Source of the DNA: Vicinamibacterales bacterium | GTDB lineage: Bacteria; Acidobacteriota; Vicinamibacteria; Vicinamibacterales; UBA2999 | Reading direction: 5' to 3' | Assembly: GCA_030680175.1 (NCBI GenBank) | Contig: JAUXWO010000136.1 | Location: 1-64,000, forward strand | Length of the DNA: 64,000 nt | In this document: in pieces, positions 53,271 to 63,636 of the stretch | Position numbering within the stretch: the stretch's first letter is position 1 | Layout: each line of letters begins with the position of its first letter | Position numbers and translations under genes: made by a program | The notes under the pieces: model-generated | Told to the model about the DNA's origin: nothing | Seen by the model: the letters and a program-made list of their open reading frames with translations, nothing else | Databases searched by the model: none

Positions 53271-54629
53271 TCAGCCGCGGATGATGTCGAGCACTTCGTC
53301 GCGGCGCTTCTCCATGATCTCGGGGGTGAGCCCCTCGAGGTTCAGGCGGAGCAGCGGCTCGGTGTTCGAGGCCCGCACGTTGAAGTGCCAGTCGTCGAAC
53401 TCCACCGAGATCCCGTCCATGTAGTAGACGTGCCCGTGGGCGTACTCCCTGGCGAGGCGGGCGATCTTGCCCTCGATGACCTCCATGCCGGGGACGGTGG
53501 TGTTGATCTCGCCCGAGATGAAGTACCGCTCGCGCAGCGGCTTCAGCAGATCGCGGAGCGACAGCCCCTTCTTCGACATCAGCTCCAGGATGAGCAGGGC
53601 GGGGATGAACCCGTTGTCGGCGTAGAAGTTGTCCTTGAAGTAGTAGTGTCCGGTGACCTCGCCGCCGAACACGGCGTCCTCCTCCCGCATGCGCCGCTTG
53701 ATGAAGGCGTGGCCGACGCGGTTCATCAGCGCCGTCCCCCCGTACTGCGCGACGACGTCCTTGACGGCGTAGCTGGCGCGGCAGTCGTAGATGACGGTGG
53801 CGCCAGGGGTGCGGAGCAGGAAGGCCTCGGCGAGGAGCGCCGTGATGAAGTCGCCCGCGATGAACTCCCCGCTGCCGTCGATGAAGAAGCACCGGTCGGC
53901 GTCGCCATCCCACGCGATGCCGATGTCGGCGCCGATCTCCACGACCTTCTCGACGATGTCGCGGCGGTTCTCTTCGATGAGGGGGTTGGCTTCGTGGTTC
54001 GGGAAGGTGCCGTCCACCTCGAAGCACAGGCGGGTCGTGCGGCACGGCAGCCGGTCGAAGAGGTGCGGCGCGACGGCGCCGGCGATCCCGCTGCCGGCGT
54101 CGAGCACGACGTTGAACGGCGCAATGAGGGAGGGGTCGATGAAGCCCATGACGTGCGCGATGTACGCCGTCGTCATGTCGCCCGTGGTCAGCGTGCCTGG
54201 CGTCGCGGCCGGGGGAGGAATCGCGCCCGCGAGGATCATCTCCTTCATCTCGCGGATGCCGGACTCACCGCTGAGCGGAAAGGCTTCCCGGCGGACCATC
54301 TTGCAGCCGTTGTACTGGCCGGGGTTGTGCGAGGCCGTGATCTGCGCGCCGCCGTCGAGGCCCTCGCTCGCCACCGCGAAGTACATCATGTCGGTGCCGG
54401 CCAGGCCGTAGTCGACGACATGCAGGCCCTGTTGCCGGGCGCCGTCGATGAACGCGGCCGTCAGCGACGGCGACGAGACGCGCATGTCGCGGGTGACCGC
54501 CACGCGGCCGGGGCCGAGGAACGCGGCGAACGCGCGGCCGAGCTGGAGGAACACGTCCTCGTTCAGTTCGCCCGGGTACAGCCCGCGGACGTCGTACGCC
54601 TTGAAGATGTGCGGATTGACTGGAGTCAC
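53271..54629 (-). CDS. Phosphomannomutase/phosphoglucomutase
   Basis: IFKAYDVRGLYPGELNEDV, phosphoserine loop TASHNPGQYNG, DGDADRCFFID; GTG start. Confidence 0.94.
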   Translation of the reverse strand: MTPVNPHIFKAYDVRGLYPGELNEDVFLQLGRAFAAFLGPGRVAVTRDMRVSSPSLTAAFIDGARQQGLHVVDYGLAGTDMMYFAVASEGLDGGAQITASHNPGQYNGCKMVRREAFPLSGESGIREMKEMILAGAIPPPAATPGTLTTGDMTTAYIAHVMGFIDPSLIAPFNVVLDAGSGIAGAVAPHLFDRLPCRTTRLCFEVDGTFPNHEANPLIEENRRDIVEKVVEIGADIGIAWDGDADRCFFIDGSGEFIAGDFITALLAEAFLLRTPGATVIYDCRASYAVKDVVAQYGGTALMNRVGHAFIKRRMREEDAVFGGEVTGHYYFKDNFYADNGFIPALLILELMSKKGLSLRDLLKPLRERYFISGEINTTVPGMEVIEGKIARLAREYAHGHVYYMDGISVEFDDWHFNVRASNTEPLLRLNLEGLTPEIMEKRRDEVLDIIRG

Positions 54630-54631
54630 GG

Positions 54632-55687
54632 TCAGGCCTTTGTGTAATCGGTCAGCACGGTCTTGTCGCCGAGCACGGCGCCGGGCGAGACGACGGCGTT
54701 GCGCCCGATGTGGGCGTGACGCCCGACGAGCGCGTCGGTGACGGTGGCATCGCGGCCGATGCGGCTGTTCGGCCAGATGACGCTGCCGTGGATGGCGGCG
54801 TCCTCCTCGACGACCACGCCGCGGCCGATGACGCTGTAGGGGCCGATGGTCGCGCCCGGGCGGATGTGCGCGCCCACATCGATGAAGCACGGGCCCTCGA
54901 GCGTCGCGCCGTCATCGATGCGCGCCTCGGGGGAGACGAGCGGCGCGCGTCCGTGTCCCGCGAACGGCCCGCGGGCGAAGCGGCCGTCGAACATGTCGCG
55001 GTGCACCTGGTGGTACTTCTCCGGGGTGCCGATGTCGATCCAGTACCCCTCGTCCACGTAGGCGAGGAACGTCTCGTCCTGCTCGATGAGCGACGGGAAG
55101 TAGGCGCGCTCGATCGAGTAGGAGACGTCCTTCGGGATCCGGTCGAAGGTCGACGGTTCGAGGACGTAGATGCCCGCATTGATGGTGTTGCACGTGATCT
55201 CGCCGGCGCCGGGCTTCTCGATGAAGCGGCGCACGCGGCCGTCCGGCGCCGTCTCCACCAGGCCGTACGCCGACGGGTTGTCGACCGGCGTCAGCACGAT
55301 CGTGGCCGCGGCGTTGCGGGCGCGGTGCATGGCCACGACCGCCTTCACGTCCACGGCTGTCATCACGTCGCCGTTGAAGACGACCAGCGTGTCGGTGATG
55401 CCCTGCGCGGCGAAGCGGATCGCGCCGCCCGTGCCGAGCGGCGAGGGTTCCACCACGTACCGGAGCCGCACGCCGAGGCCGGCCCCCTCGCCGAAGATCT
55501 CCTCGATGCGGCGGGGCTGGTAGTTGAGGCTGAGGATCACCTCGTCGATCTCCGGCACCTCGCGCAGCAGATCGATCTGGTACTGCAGGAAGGGCCGGTC
55601 GAAGATCGGGACGATCGGCTTCGGCGTGTGGATGGTGAGTGGCCGGAGCCGGGTGCCTTTGCCTCCGGCGAGCAGGATGGCTTTCAT
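54632..55687 (-). CDS. Sugar-1-phosphate nucleotidyltransferase (mannose-1-P guanylyltransferase-like)
   Basis: MKAILLAGGKGTRLRPLTIHTPKPIVPI; C-terminal left-handed beta-helix repeats. Confidence 0.93.
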   Translation of the reverse strand: MKAILLAGGKGTRLRPLTIHTPKPIVPIFDRPFLQYQIDLLREVPEIDEVILSLNYQPRRIEEIFGEGAGLGVRLRYVVEPSPLGTGGAIRFAAQGITDTLVVFNGDVMTAVDVKAVVAMHRARNAAATIVLTPVDNPSAYGLVETAPDGRVRRFIEKPGAGEITCNTINAGIYVLEPSTFDRIPKDVSYSIERAYFPSLIEQDETFLAYVDEGYWIDIGTPEKYHQVHRDMFDGRFARGPFAGHGRAPLVSPEARIDDGATLEGPCFIDVGAHIRPGATIGPYSVIGRGVVVEEDAAIHGSVIWPNSRIGRDATVTDALVGRHAHIGRNAVVSPGAVLGDKTVLTDYTKA

Positions 55688-55773
55688 GTCAACCTACGAT
55701 GATACACGATGGATCCGCGGCGGCCGCGCGCGCTTGTGGGCCTCCGGAGCGGCGAGTACAATGGCGGGGCGGC

Positions 55774-56391
55774 ATGAATCTGCCTAATGCCCTCACCATC
55801 GCGCGCATCTTCCTGGCGCCTCTGCTGGTGGTCGTCCTGCTGACGAAGGTCGACGGACGGCAATTGGCGGGGATTCCGGTCGAGTTTGTGGCCGCGGCCA
55901 TCTTCGGACTCGCCTCGTTCACCGACTGGCTCGACGGGTACCTCGCGCGACGGCGCAAGCAGGTGACGAGCCTCGGCCAGGTCCTGGATCCGATTGCGGA
56001 CAAGCTGCTGATCTCGGCCGCGCTGATCTCCCTCGTCCAGCTCGACCTTGCGGATGCGTGGATCGTCGCCGCGATCATCGGCCGGGAGTTCGCGGTGACC
56101 GGCCTCCGGAGCCTCGCGCTCTCACGCGGGCTGGTCATCCCCGCATCGCCGCTGGGCAAGCTGAAGATGGCGGCCCAGGTGGCCGCCATCCTCGCCCTGA
56201 TCCTCGGCTGGGAGCACGTGCCTGCGCTCGTGACGCTCGGGCAGGTGCTGCTCTGGGTCGTGCTGCTGACGGCGCTGCTCTCGGCCGTCGACTACTATCG
56301 GCGATTCCAGCAGGCCGCCAACCGCGTGACGACCGCCTCCGACTTCCGCGAGGCACGGGCGCGCCGCGAGGAGCGGCGGCGCACCGGGTGA
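55774..56391 (+). CDS. pgsA: CDP-diacylglycerol-glycerol-3-phosphate 3-phosphatidyltransferase
   Basis: MNLPNALTIARIFLAPLLVV; CDP-alcohol phosphotransferase motif DWLDGYLARRRKQVTSLGQVLDPIADK. Confidence 0.95.
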   Translation: MNLPNALTIARIFLAPLLVVVLLTKVDGRQLAGIPVEFVAAAIFGLASFTDWLDGYLARRRKQVTSLGQVLDPIADKLLISAALISLVQLDLADAWIVAAIIGREFAVTGLRSLALSRGLVIPASPLGKLKMAAQVAAILALILGWEHVPALVTLGQVLLWVVLLTALLSAVDYYRRFQQAANRVTTASDFREARARREERRRTG

Positions 56392-56401
56392 CGCGCGCCC
56401 G

Positions 56402-57154
56402 TCAGGGCGTGCGCATGGCCAGGTAGTCGCCCGCCAGCACCTCGTAGCGCGCGCGGGTGAGCACGACGGTCGAGACGTCCGGGCCCACCGCGAGCGCCAC
56501 CGCCTCGCCGACGACCACGAGCGGCCGGCCCGTGCCCGTGTCGCGGTAGACGACAAACTGCCGTCCCTGCGCCACGCCATCGTCCGACCCGCGGTCGATC
56601 GTCAGCAGCGCCCCGGTACCGAACGCGCGCGTCTCATCAACCCCGAACACCACCCGCGCCATCCGGTCGTGCTGGGGCGTCCCGGCGGCGCCGTCGGCGC
56701 GCGGCAACACCGGCAGCACGTACGGTTCGAGGTAGTCGTCTGGCAGGACGGCATCGCAGGCGCCGTCGATGCGCGCGAGCGCCGTGGCGTCATCCGCCGC
56801 CGTGACCGTCAGCCAGCCCGCCGTGCGCACCGCGCCCGGAGACGCCCGGGAGATCGGCTGGCGGGAGATGCCCCGTGAGACACGGCGGATGAGATAGCGC
56901 TGGCCGGGCGCCACGCCGCCCGCGAGGCCCGTGCTGAGCACCACGGAGTCGCCCGGGGCGAAGGCCGCGCGTGGCTGGGTGTCCTCCACGCCGATGACCC
57001 GCAGTGACACCGTGGGTGCCACGTACACGGGGATGTCGGTGCACAGCAGCGTGGCGGGATGGACCGAGACCCGCCCGAAGGTCGCTGGCTGAGCGGCGGC
57101 GTACGGCGCGGTGGCGACGAGGGCGACGACGAGGGCCGAGAAGATCAGACGCAT
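56402..57154 (-). CDS. Hypothetical exported protein
   Basis: Signal peptide MRLIFSALVVALVATAPYAAA; GALLTIDRGSDDGVAQGRQFVVYRDTGTGRPLVVVGEA. Confidence 0.65.
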   Translation of the reverse strand: MRLIFSALVVALVATAPYAAAQPATFGRVSVHPATLLCTDIPVYVAPTVSLRVIGVEDTQPRAAFAPGDSVVLSTGLAGGVAPGQRYLIRRVSRGISRQPISRASPGAVRTAGWLTVTAADDATALARIDGACDAVLPDDYLEPYVLPVLPRADGAAGTPQHDRMARVVFGVDETRAFGTGALLTIDRGSDDGVAQGRQFVVYRDTGTGRPLVVVGEAVALAVGPDVSTVVLTRARYEVLAGDYLAMRTP

Positions 57155-57190
57155 GGGTCTACTCCCGGGGGGAAGTGTCGTGGGGCCGCG

Positions 57191-57976
57191 TCAGGAGGCG
57201 CCCTGAGCGGCCTTCAATTCGGTGATGCGGCGGCGCGACGATTCCAGGTGCTCGCTCCGCTCGAACTCGGTCACGAGACGCTCGTAGTAGGGCAGCGCTT
57301 CCGCGGCGCGCGAGGTGCGCAGGAGCGATTCGGCGAGATGGTAGTACACCGCATCGCGACGGGTGTACTGCGGGTCGTTCGTGAGGACGGCGCGGAAGCG
57401 GTCGATGGCGCCCGGGTACCACTTGGCCCGGAAGTAGTAGAGCCCCACCCGGTAGCTCGCCTCGCTCAGGCGATCCTGCGCGTCGCGCAGCAGCGTGCGG
57501 ACCTCGGGCATGAGCCGGCTGTTTGGATACCGCTCGAGGAAGACCTCGACCTCGCGGATGGTGTCACGGGTCGCCGTCTGGTCCCGTTCGGCGGCGAGCA
57601 TCTGGTGCGAGAAGGCGATCGCCAGCCGGTACTGCGCGTAGTCGGCACGCGCGTTGGTGGGATAGAAGGTCAGGAACTCCCGGAACTCGCTCACGGCAAG
57701 GATGAGCGATTCGGTCGTGCGCTCGCCGATGTAGGCGTCCCCGATCCCGAGCTTCGCGTCGGGGCGATACGGGCTCTGCGGGTAGTTGTCGACGATCTGT
57801 CGGAAGTACTCGCGCGCGTTCGACCAGCGCCGCGACTCCATGGACGCCTGCCCCTGCTCGAACAGGAACTGGTCCGCCTGTTCCGTGCCGGGGGGGAGCG
57901 TCGTCGGGCGCGACGAGGCGCAGGCCGCGGTGAAGACGGCCAGGGTCAGGACGAGCAGGGATCCGCGGAATCTCAT
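57191..57976 (-). CDS. bamD: Outer-membrane assembly lipoprotein BamD-like
   Basis: Lipobox LAVFTAAC; TPR-like region FEQGQASMESRRWSNAREYFRQIVDNYPQSPYRPDAKLGIGDAY. Confidence 0.85.
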   Translation of the reverse strand: MRFRGSLLVLTLAVFTAACASSRPTTLPPGTEQADQFLFEQGQASMESRRWSNAREYFRQIVDNYPQSPYRPDAKLGIGDAYIGERTTESLILAVSEFREFLTFYPTNARADYAQYRLAIAFSHQMLAAERDQTATRDTIREVEVFLERYPNSRLMPEVRTLLRDAQDRLSEASYRVGLYYFRAKWYPGAIDRFRAVLTNDPQYTRRDAVYYHLAESLLRTSRAAEALPYYERLVTEFERSEHLESSRRRITELKAAQGAS

Positions 57977-58914
57977 GAGTGCGTGGCTTCCATCCAGTGA
58001 TACATCGCCCGGAGGCCTTCCTCGAGGGTGACGGACGGCCTGAAGTCCAGATCGGCCTGGGCCCGGGTCGTATCGGCGTACGTGTCGCGCATGTCGCCCT
58101 TCTGGTCCGGCTGACGGTCGATCAGCACGGGACGGCCGGACACCCGGCCGAGCAACTCGAAGACGTGCCGCAGGGACACCCGCGACCCGCCACCAATATT
58201 GTAGACGCGCCCGGGCACTCCACGGACGGCCGCATCCGCCGTGGCGCGCGCCGCGTCGGCCACGAAGGTGAAATCACGCGTCTGCTCCCCGTCTCCGTAC
58301 TGCACCAGGGGCCGTCCGGCCAGCAGGGCGGAGAAGAACCGGTGAAAGCCCATGTCCGGGCGCTGGCGGGGGCCGTAGACCGTGAAATACCGCAGCGAGA
58401 CGGCCGGGACGCCGTGATTGACGAAGTAGAGATGGCAGAGCTGCTCGGCGGCCAGCTTGCTGACGCCGTAGGGCGAGACCGGCTGCGGCAGCGCATCCTC
58501 CCGCATCGGCAGCGCCACGGCGTCGCCGTAGACGGAGGAACTCGAGGCGTACACGACGCGCTCGATCGGCCGGCCAACGCAGGCTTCGAGCAGGATCTGC
58601 GTCGCATCGATGTTGAGTTCGGTGTAGATGCGGAAGTCCTGGCCCCAGCTCTTGCGGACGCCGGCCTGCGCGGCCAGGTGGAACACATGCGTGACGCCGT
58701 CCAGCAGCTCGCCGATCGGCAGGTCCTTGATGGCGCCCTCGACGAACCGGTAGCCCGGCTGTTCGATGAGGCCGCGCAGGTTGGCCTCCTTGAGGGCACG
58801 CGGGTAGTAGTCGGTGAAGCAGTCGAGCGCCACGACCTCGGCCCCCTGGCCGAGCAGGCGCTCGCTCAGGTGCGATCCGATGAATCCGGCGCCGCCGGTC
58901 ACGAGGGCTTTCAT
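57973..58914 (-). CDS. NAD-dependent epimerase/dehydratase (nucleotide-sugar SDR)
   Basis: MKALVTGGAGFIGSHLSERLL, YASSSSVYGDA, YGVSKLAAEQL. Confidence 0.93.
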   Translation of the reverse strand: MKALVTGGAGFIGSHLSERLLGQGAEVVALDCFTDYYPRALKEANLRGLIEQPGYRFVEGAIKDLPIGELLDGVTHVFHLAAQAGVRKSWGQDFRIYTELNIDATQILLEACVGRPIERVVYASSSSVYGDAVALPMREDALPQPVSPYGVSKLAAEQLCHLYFVNHGVPAVSLRYFTVYGPRQRPDMGFHRFFSALLAGRPLVQYGDGEQTRDFTFVADAARATADAAVRGVPGRVYNIGGGSRVSLRHVFELLGRVSGRPVLIDRQPDQKGDMRDTYADTTRAQADLDFRPSVTLEEGLRAMYHWMEATHS

Positions 58915-59330
58915 GCGAGCAGTTCCTTCACGCGGGACGGCAGGCGCACCGGGCGGCCCGCCAGATCCACGGCGACGTGCACCGTGGAGCCGGAGGCGAC
59001 CCGCGCCTGATCGGCCCGCCGGATGACTTCGTAGTCGAAGGCCAGGCGCGCGGGCGAGGGCCGCCGCGCGGTCGTCCGTATCTCGATCTCATCGTCGTAG
59101 CGCGCCGAGAGGTGGTACTCGCAGTGCGCGGCGATCACGGGCAGCCGAAGGCCCGCCGCTTCCATGTCGGCGTAGGTCGCGCCCGTCGTGCGAAGCCAGT
59201 CCGTGCGCGCCACCTCGAACCACACCAGGTAGTTCGCGTAGTAGACGACGCCCATCATGTCGGTCTCGGCGTAGCGCACGCGCACGACCGAGGTCGAGGC
59301 GCGGCCCGCGGCGACGGCAGGGGCGTCCAT
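58911..59330 (-). CDS. YbgC-type acyl-CoA thioesterase (hotdog fold)
   Basis: VRYAETDMMGVVYYANYLVWFEVARTDWLR. Confidence 0.92.
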   Translation of the reverse strand: MDAPAVAAGRASTSVVRVRYAETDMMGVVYYANYLVWFEVARTDWLRTTGATYADMEAAGLRLPVIAAHCEYHLSARYDDEIEIRTTARRPSPARLAFDYEVIRRADQARVASGSTVHVAVDLAGRPVRLPSRVKELLA

Positions 59331-60013
59331 CAGGATCGAACCCGCGAGGCGGCCGCTCGTGCGCCGGCCAGCTTGAGGGCGCGCGCGGCCGATTCCGCGT
59401 CGCCGCCGCCGAAGACCGCGTGGCCCGCCACGAGGATCTCCGCACCGGCCTCGACAACCGAGCCGATCGTCTCGAGGTCCACGCCGCCGTCGACCTCGAT
59501 GGGCGCCGGGTTGCCGGCCTGATCCAGCAGCGCCCGCACGGCGCGGATCTTCGCGACACTCCGGGGGATGAACCGCTGCCCGCCGAAGCCCGGATTGACC
59601 GACATCACCAGCACGAAATCCACGTCGGCCGCGACCTCTTCGAGGGCCGACACCGGCGTCGAGGGGTTGAGGACGACACCGGCCTGCGCGCCGAGCCCCT
59701 TGATCGCCTGAATCGTCCGGTGCAGGTGGGGCAGCACCTCGACGTGGACCGACAGCATCGCGGCGCCGGCGTCGATGAACGCCTCGAGGAAGCGATCGGG
59801 GTTGTCGATCATCAGGTGCACGTCGAGCGGCACCTGCGCAACGCGCTTCAGCGCGCGGACGACCGGCACCCCGATCGTCAGGTTCGGGACGAAGTGGCCG
59901 TCCATCACGTCGACGTGGATGAGGTCCGCGCCGCCGCGTTCGGCGGCGGCGACCTCGCGCCCGAGCGCCATGAAGTCCGCTGAGAGAATCGACGGCGACA
60001 GACGGATGCTCAT
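59330..60013 (-). CDS. rpe: Ribulose-phosphate 3-epimerase
   Basis: LSPSILSADFMALGREV, LIHVDVMDGHFVPNLTIGVPVV, VMSVNPGFGGQRFI, VDGGVDLETI. Confidence 0.97.
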   Translation of the reverse strand: MSIRLSPSILSADFMALGREVAAAERGGADLIHVDVMDGHFVPNLTIGVPVVRALKRVAQVPLDVHLMIDNPDRFLEAFIDAGAAMLSVHVEVLPHLHRTIQAIKGLGAQAGVVLNPSTPVSALEEVAADVDFVLVMSVNPGFGGQRFIPRSVAKIRAVRALLDQAGNPAPIEVDGGVDLETIGSVVEAGAEILVAGHAVFGGGDAESAARALKLAGARAAASRVRS

Positions 60014-60735
60014 CGGCTCACCTCGATGGTGATGAAGTCGCCAGGTTCGACCTGGTAGCCGCCGGCCGGCCCCTGCCGGAGGATGATCCCGGCCGGGATA
60101 CCCGGTGCCGCCTGCAGGTGCGGCACCACGCTCACGCGGAAGCCGCGGTTCCGCAGCAGGTCGGCCGTCTGCGTGGCCGGCAGGCCGATGAGGTCCGGCA
60201 TCACGAAGCTGACCCGGTCCTGGCCGCGGTTGACGAGCAGGTGCACTTCGCTGCCGGTGGTGCCCGGCGCGGGCAACTGCGCCACGACGACGTCCGGCGG
60301 GTAGTCCGACGATCGAATCTCGGCGACGATGGCTTCCGGCATGCCTTCCTGGACCAGGCGGATCTGCGCCGAGCGCTCCGACTCGCCGACGAGCCTCGGG
60401 ACGCTCACGATCCGCGGACCGGCGCTGACCCAGACGCGGACATTGCGCATGCGCCGCGCCAGCTCGCCGGCCGGGGGATCCTGCGCGAGCACGGCGCCGG
60501 CCGGCACCGTGGCGTCAGGACGCCGCGTCTCGTCCACCCGGATGCTGAGATCGAGGGACGCCAGCGAGGCCGTGGCCTGCTCGAGCGATTGGCCGACGAG
60601 GCTGGGGACGGTGACATCGCGCGCCCGCACCGCCACGCGCATGGCGATGAAGGCGAAGATGACGAAGGTCGCGCCGAGCGCGCCGACGAGCACCACCAGT
60701 TTGCCGATACCCCAGACACGGGTGCGGAGAGCCAT
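60010..60735 (-). CDS. PASTA-domain membrane protein
   Basis: N-terminal TM, then three PASTA-like repeats (VPSLVGQSLEQATASL, VPRLVGESERSAQIRL, MPDLIGLPATQTADLL). Confidence 0.88.
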   Translation of the reverse strand: MALRTRVWGIGKLVVLVGALGATFVIFAFIAMRVAVRARDVTVPSLVGQSLEQATASLASLDLSIRVDETRRPDATVPAGAVLAQDPPAGELARRMRNVRVWVSAGPRIVSVPRLVGESERSAQIRLVQEGMPEAIVAEIRSSDYPPDVVVAQLPAPGTTGSEVHLLVNRGQDRVSFVMPDLIGLPATQTADLLRNRGFRVSVVPHLQAAPGIPAGIILRQGPAGGYQVEPGDFITIEVSR

Positions 60736-60799
60736 GCGTGACCAACGAATGTACTACAAGTGCTTGAGAGTCAGCAAGTAACGGGAACAGTCGTCCGCG

Positions 60800-62170
60800 C
60801 TAGTCCGGGGCGGTGAACACCGCGCCGAAGAAGGCCTCGAGGCCGTGGCGGGCTGGATCGGTCCTGAGGTAGCCCGCAGGGTCGGCCAGCGCGGCCACCT
60901 CGGCCGGCAGGCCCGGCAGGTCCTGCACGCGCAGGCGGCGGAAGCCGGGGTGGCTCAGCAGGAAGCGATCGACGACCGCGTCGTTCTCCTCCGGCTCGCT
61001 CGAGCAGGTGCTGTAGACGATCCGGCCACCCGGCATGACCGCCCGGGCGGCCTGGATGAGCAGTCTGTCCTGGACCGCGGCGAAGCGGTCGAGGTCGTCC
61101 GGCTGGCGCCGCCAGCGGATGTCCGGATCCCGTCGAACCGTCCCGAGCCCCGAACAGGGCGCGTCCACCAGCACATGGGTGAAGCGGGGAAGCCACGGCC
61201 AGCCGCCGTCCGCGGCCGTGTGTACCACCCGTGCCGGGACGCCGGCGGCCCGCAACGTCGCGGCGACGAGCGCGACACGACGCGGCCGGACGTCGGCGGC
61301 GACGACCATCCCGCCGGGACCGAGGCCGCTGGCGATCGCGACCGCCTTGCCGCCGGGCGCCGCACACGCGTCGAGCACGCGGGCCGCGCCGCCGGCCTGC
61401 AGCAGCTCCGGCACGAGCTGCGACGCCTCGTCCTGGATGAAGTACGGGCTCGTCCCGGTGGGCACCGGCATCGCCGGCTGGTCGTCCTCGACAATCAGTC
61501 CATGCGGCGCCCAGCGCGCGGGCCGGGTCCGGATGCCGAGCGCGGCGAGCGACGCGGCCACGGCCTCGCGCGTCGCCTGCGCGGTGTTCACGCGGAGGCA
61601 GAGCGGTGATGGCGTGTTGTTGAAGCGGACCCAGGCCTCGGTGGCGGTGAAGCCATGGCGATCGAGCCAGCGCTCCACGAGCCACACCGGATGCGACCCG
61701 CTGATGGAGAGATAGGCGACGGCGTCGGCGCGGCTGGCCGGCGCGTCTCCGTCATCGGGGCGCGCGGGCCAGGGGAGCGTCGCGCGCTCCCGTGCGAGGC
61801 GGCGGAGGATGCCGTTCACGAACCCGGCGGCGCTGGACTTGCCCGCCTTGCGGACGAGCGCCACCGCGTCGTTCACGACCGCGCTGGCCGGCACGCGTTC
61901 CAGGTAGAGGAGCTGGTAGAGCCCCATGCGGAGGGCGATGAGCACCTCGGGGTCGAGCTTCGCCAGGGGCCGTCCGGCGGTCCGCGCCAGCTGGAAATCG
62001 ATCGCGCCGCGCGCGCGCAGGGTGCCGGTGACGATCTCCGAGAGCAGCGCGCGATCGCGGGCGTCGCCGAGGGCCGCACGCGCCCGGGCGGTGGCCTCGC
62101 CAAGATCGATCTGCCCCGCCTCCACCGACAGCAGGGCGCGAAACGCCGCGGTGCGCGCCGGAGCGATCAC
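60800..62170 (-). CDS. rsmB: 16S rRNA (cytosine967-C5)-methyltransferase
   Basis: NusB-like N-term; VLDACAAPGGKAVAIA, VDAPCSGLGTVRRDPDIRW, YSTCSSEPEENDAVV. Confidence 0.95.
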   Translation of the reverse strand: MIAPARTAAFRALLSVEAGQIDLGEATARARAALGDARDRALLSEIVTGTLRARGAIDFQLARTAGRPLAKLDPEVLIALRMGLYQLLYLERVPASAVVNDAVALVRKAGKSSAAGFVNGILRRLARERATLPWPARPDDGDAPASRADAVAYLSISGSHPVWLVERWLDRHGFTATEAWVRFNNTPSPLCLRVNTAQATREAVAASLAALGIRTRPARWAPHGLIVEDDQPAMPVPTGTSPYFIQDEASQLVPELLQAGGAARVLDACAAPGGKAVAIASGLGPGGMVVAADVRPRRVALVAATLRAAGVPARVVHTAADGGWPWLPRFTHVLVDAPCSGLGTVRRDPDIRWRRQPDDLDRFAAVQDRLLIQAARAVMPGGRIVYSTCSSEPEENDAVVDRFLLSHPGFRRLRVQDLPGLPAEVAALADPAGYLRTDPARHGLEAFFGAVFTAPD

Positions 62171-63120
62171 GCGGGCCCCAGGCGCACGCCCGGGGCGAGG
62201 GGATGACCGGCCAGGAAGTCGCCGATGGCCATCACGCGTTTGCCCTCGGGTTGCAGGGCCAGGAGCCGCAGGGTGTGCCCGTCGCCGCAGGCCACGCTGG
62301 CCCCGGCGCGCGACGCCTCGACGACGGTGCCCGGAGCGGCCGGCGCCCCCAGAGCGTCGCCGAGGGCGGTGCGATGCAGGATCAGGCGCCTGCCCTCGAC
62401 GGACGTGGACGCATGGGGCCAGGGGAAGAGGCCGCGCACCTGATTGTGGATCGCCTGCGCGCTCGCGGCCCAGTCGATGGGGCTGTCGTCACGTGTCACC
62501 TTGGGCGCGTAGGTGGCGAGGGCGTCGTCTTGTGGCGTCTCCAGGACGGGGCCGTCGGCGAGACGGTCCACGACCGCGCCGACGAGCGTCGCGCCAAGCG
62601 TCCCGAGGCGCGCTTCGACGATGTCGCTCGTCTCGTCGGGGTCGATGGGCGTGGTCACGACATCCAGCATCGGGCCGGCATCGAGCGCCTTCACCACGCG
62701 CATGATCGTGACCCCCGTTTCACGCTCGCCGGCCATCACGGCGCGGTGCACCGGGGCCGCGCCGCGGTACTTCGGCAGCAGCGACGCGTGGACGTTGATG
62801 AGGCCGAGCCGCGGCTGGGCCAGGAGCCAGTCCGGCAGGATCTTGCCGTAGGCGGCGACCACGCCGAGGTCGGCGTCGAGCGCGGCGAACGCCGCCTCGC
62901 AGAGGTCGCGCGTCAGCCGCTCGGGCTGGAGGACCGGAATGCCGTGCACCTGGGCCAGCGTCTTGACCGGCGCGTCTGACACGCGCTGCCCGCGGCCACG
63001 CGCCCGATCGGGCTGCGTCACGACGGCGACCACGGTGTGACGGGAGGCCACGAGGCGCGCGAGCGTGGGCGCCGCAAACGCCGGCGTGCCGTAGAAGACG
63101 AGGCGAAGGGGGGCGCCCAC
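62167..63120 (-). CDS. fmt: Methionyl-tRNA formyltransferase
   Basis: LRLVFYGTPAFAAPTLARLV, NVHASLLPKYRGAAPVHRAVMAGERETGVTIM. GTG start at 63120 (alternative 63129). Confidence 0.96.
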   Translation of the reverse strand: MGAPLRLVFYGTPAFAAPTLARLVASRHTVVAVVTQPDRARGRGQRVSDAPVKTLAQVHGIPVLQPERLTRDLCEAAFAALDADLGVVAAYGKILPDWLLAQPRLGLINVHASLLPKYRGAAPVHRAVMAGERETGVTIMRVVKALDAGPMLDVVTTPIDPDETSDIVEARLGTLGATLVGAVVDRLADGPVLETPQDDALATYAPKVTRDDSPIDWAASAQAIHNQVRGLFPWPHASTSVEGRRLILHRTALGDALGAPAAPGTVVEASRAGASVACGDGHTLRLLALQPEGKRVMAIGDFLAGHPLAPGVRLGPA

Positions 63121-63122
63121 GG

Positions 63123-63632
63123 CTACCACTTGCCCGCGCGGGTCAGCTTGCGGATCTTCCGGACGATCATGTCACGCTTGATCCCGCGGAGCCTGTCGAT
63201 GAACACCGTGCCGTCGAGGTGATCCATCTCGTGCTGAAACGCGCGGGCGAGCAGTCCCTCGCCCTCATGCGTCCGTGGCTCGCCCGCACGGTCGAGCCCG
63301 CGGATCACGATGCGGCCGGGCCGGGCGACGCTGGCGGTGAACCCCGGCGCGCTCAGGCAGCCCTCTTCCTCGATCTGCATGTCCTCGCGCGAGACGAACT
63401 CGGGGTTGATCAGCGTCATGAGCGCGTCCGGATCGCGGCCGACCGACAGGTCCACGACGAAGATGCGCAGCGGCACGCCCACCTGCGTCGCCGCCAGCCC
63501 GATGCCGGGCGCCGCATACATCGTCTCGATCATGTCGTCGAGCAGCCGCGTGATCTCCGGCGTGATCGCGTCGACGGGCTGGGCCGTCTGGTGGAGCAGC
63601 GGGTCGCCGTACTTGAGGATGGGGCGCAGCAT
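63123..63632 (-). CDS. def: Peptide deformylase
   Basis: GIGLAATQVG, EEGCLSAPG, QHEMDHLDG. Confidence 0.97.
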   Translation of the reverse strand: MLRPILKYGDPLLHQTAQPVDAITPEITRLLDDMIETMYAAPGIGLAATQVGVPLRIFVVDLSVGRDPDALMTLINPEFVSREDMQIEEEGCLSAPGFTASVARPGRIVIRGLDRAGEPRTHEGEGLLARAFQHEMDHLDGTVFIDRLRGIKRDMIVRKIRKLTRAGKW

Positions 63633-63636
63633 GGCG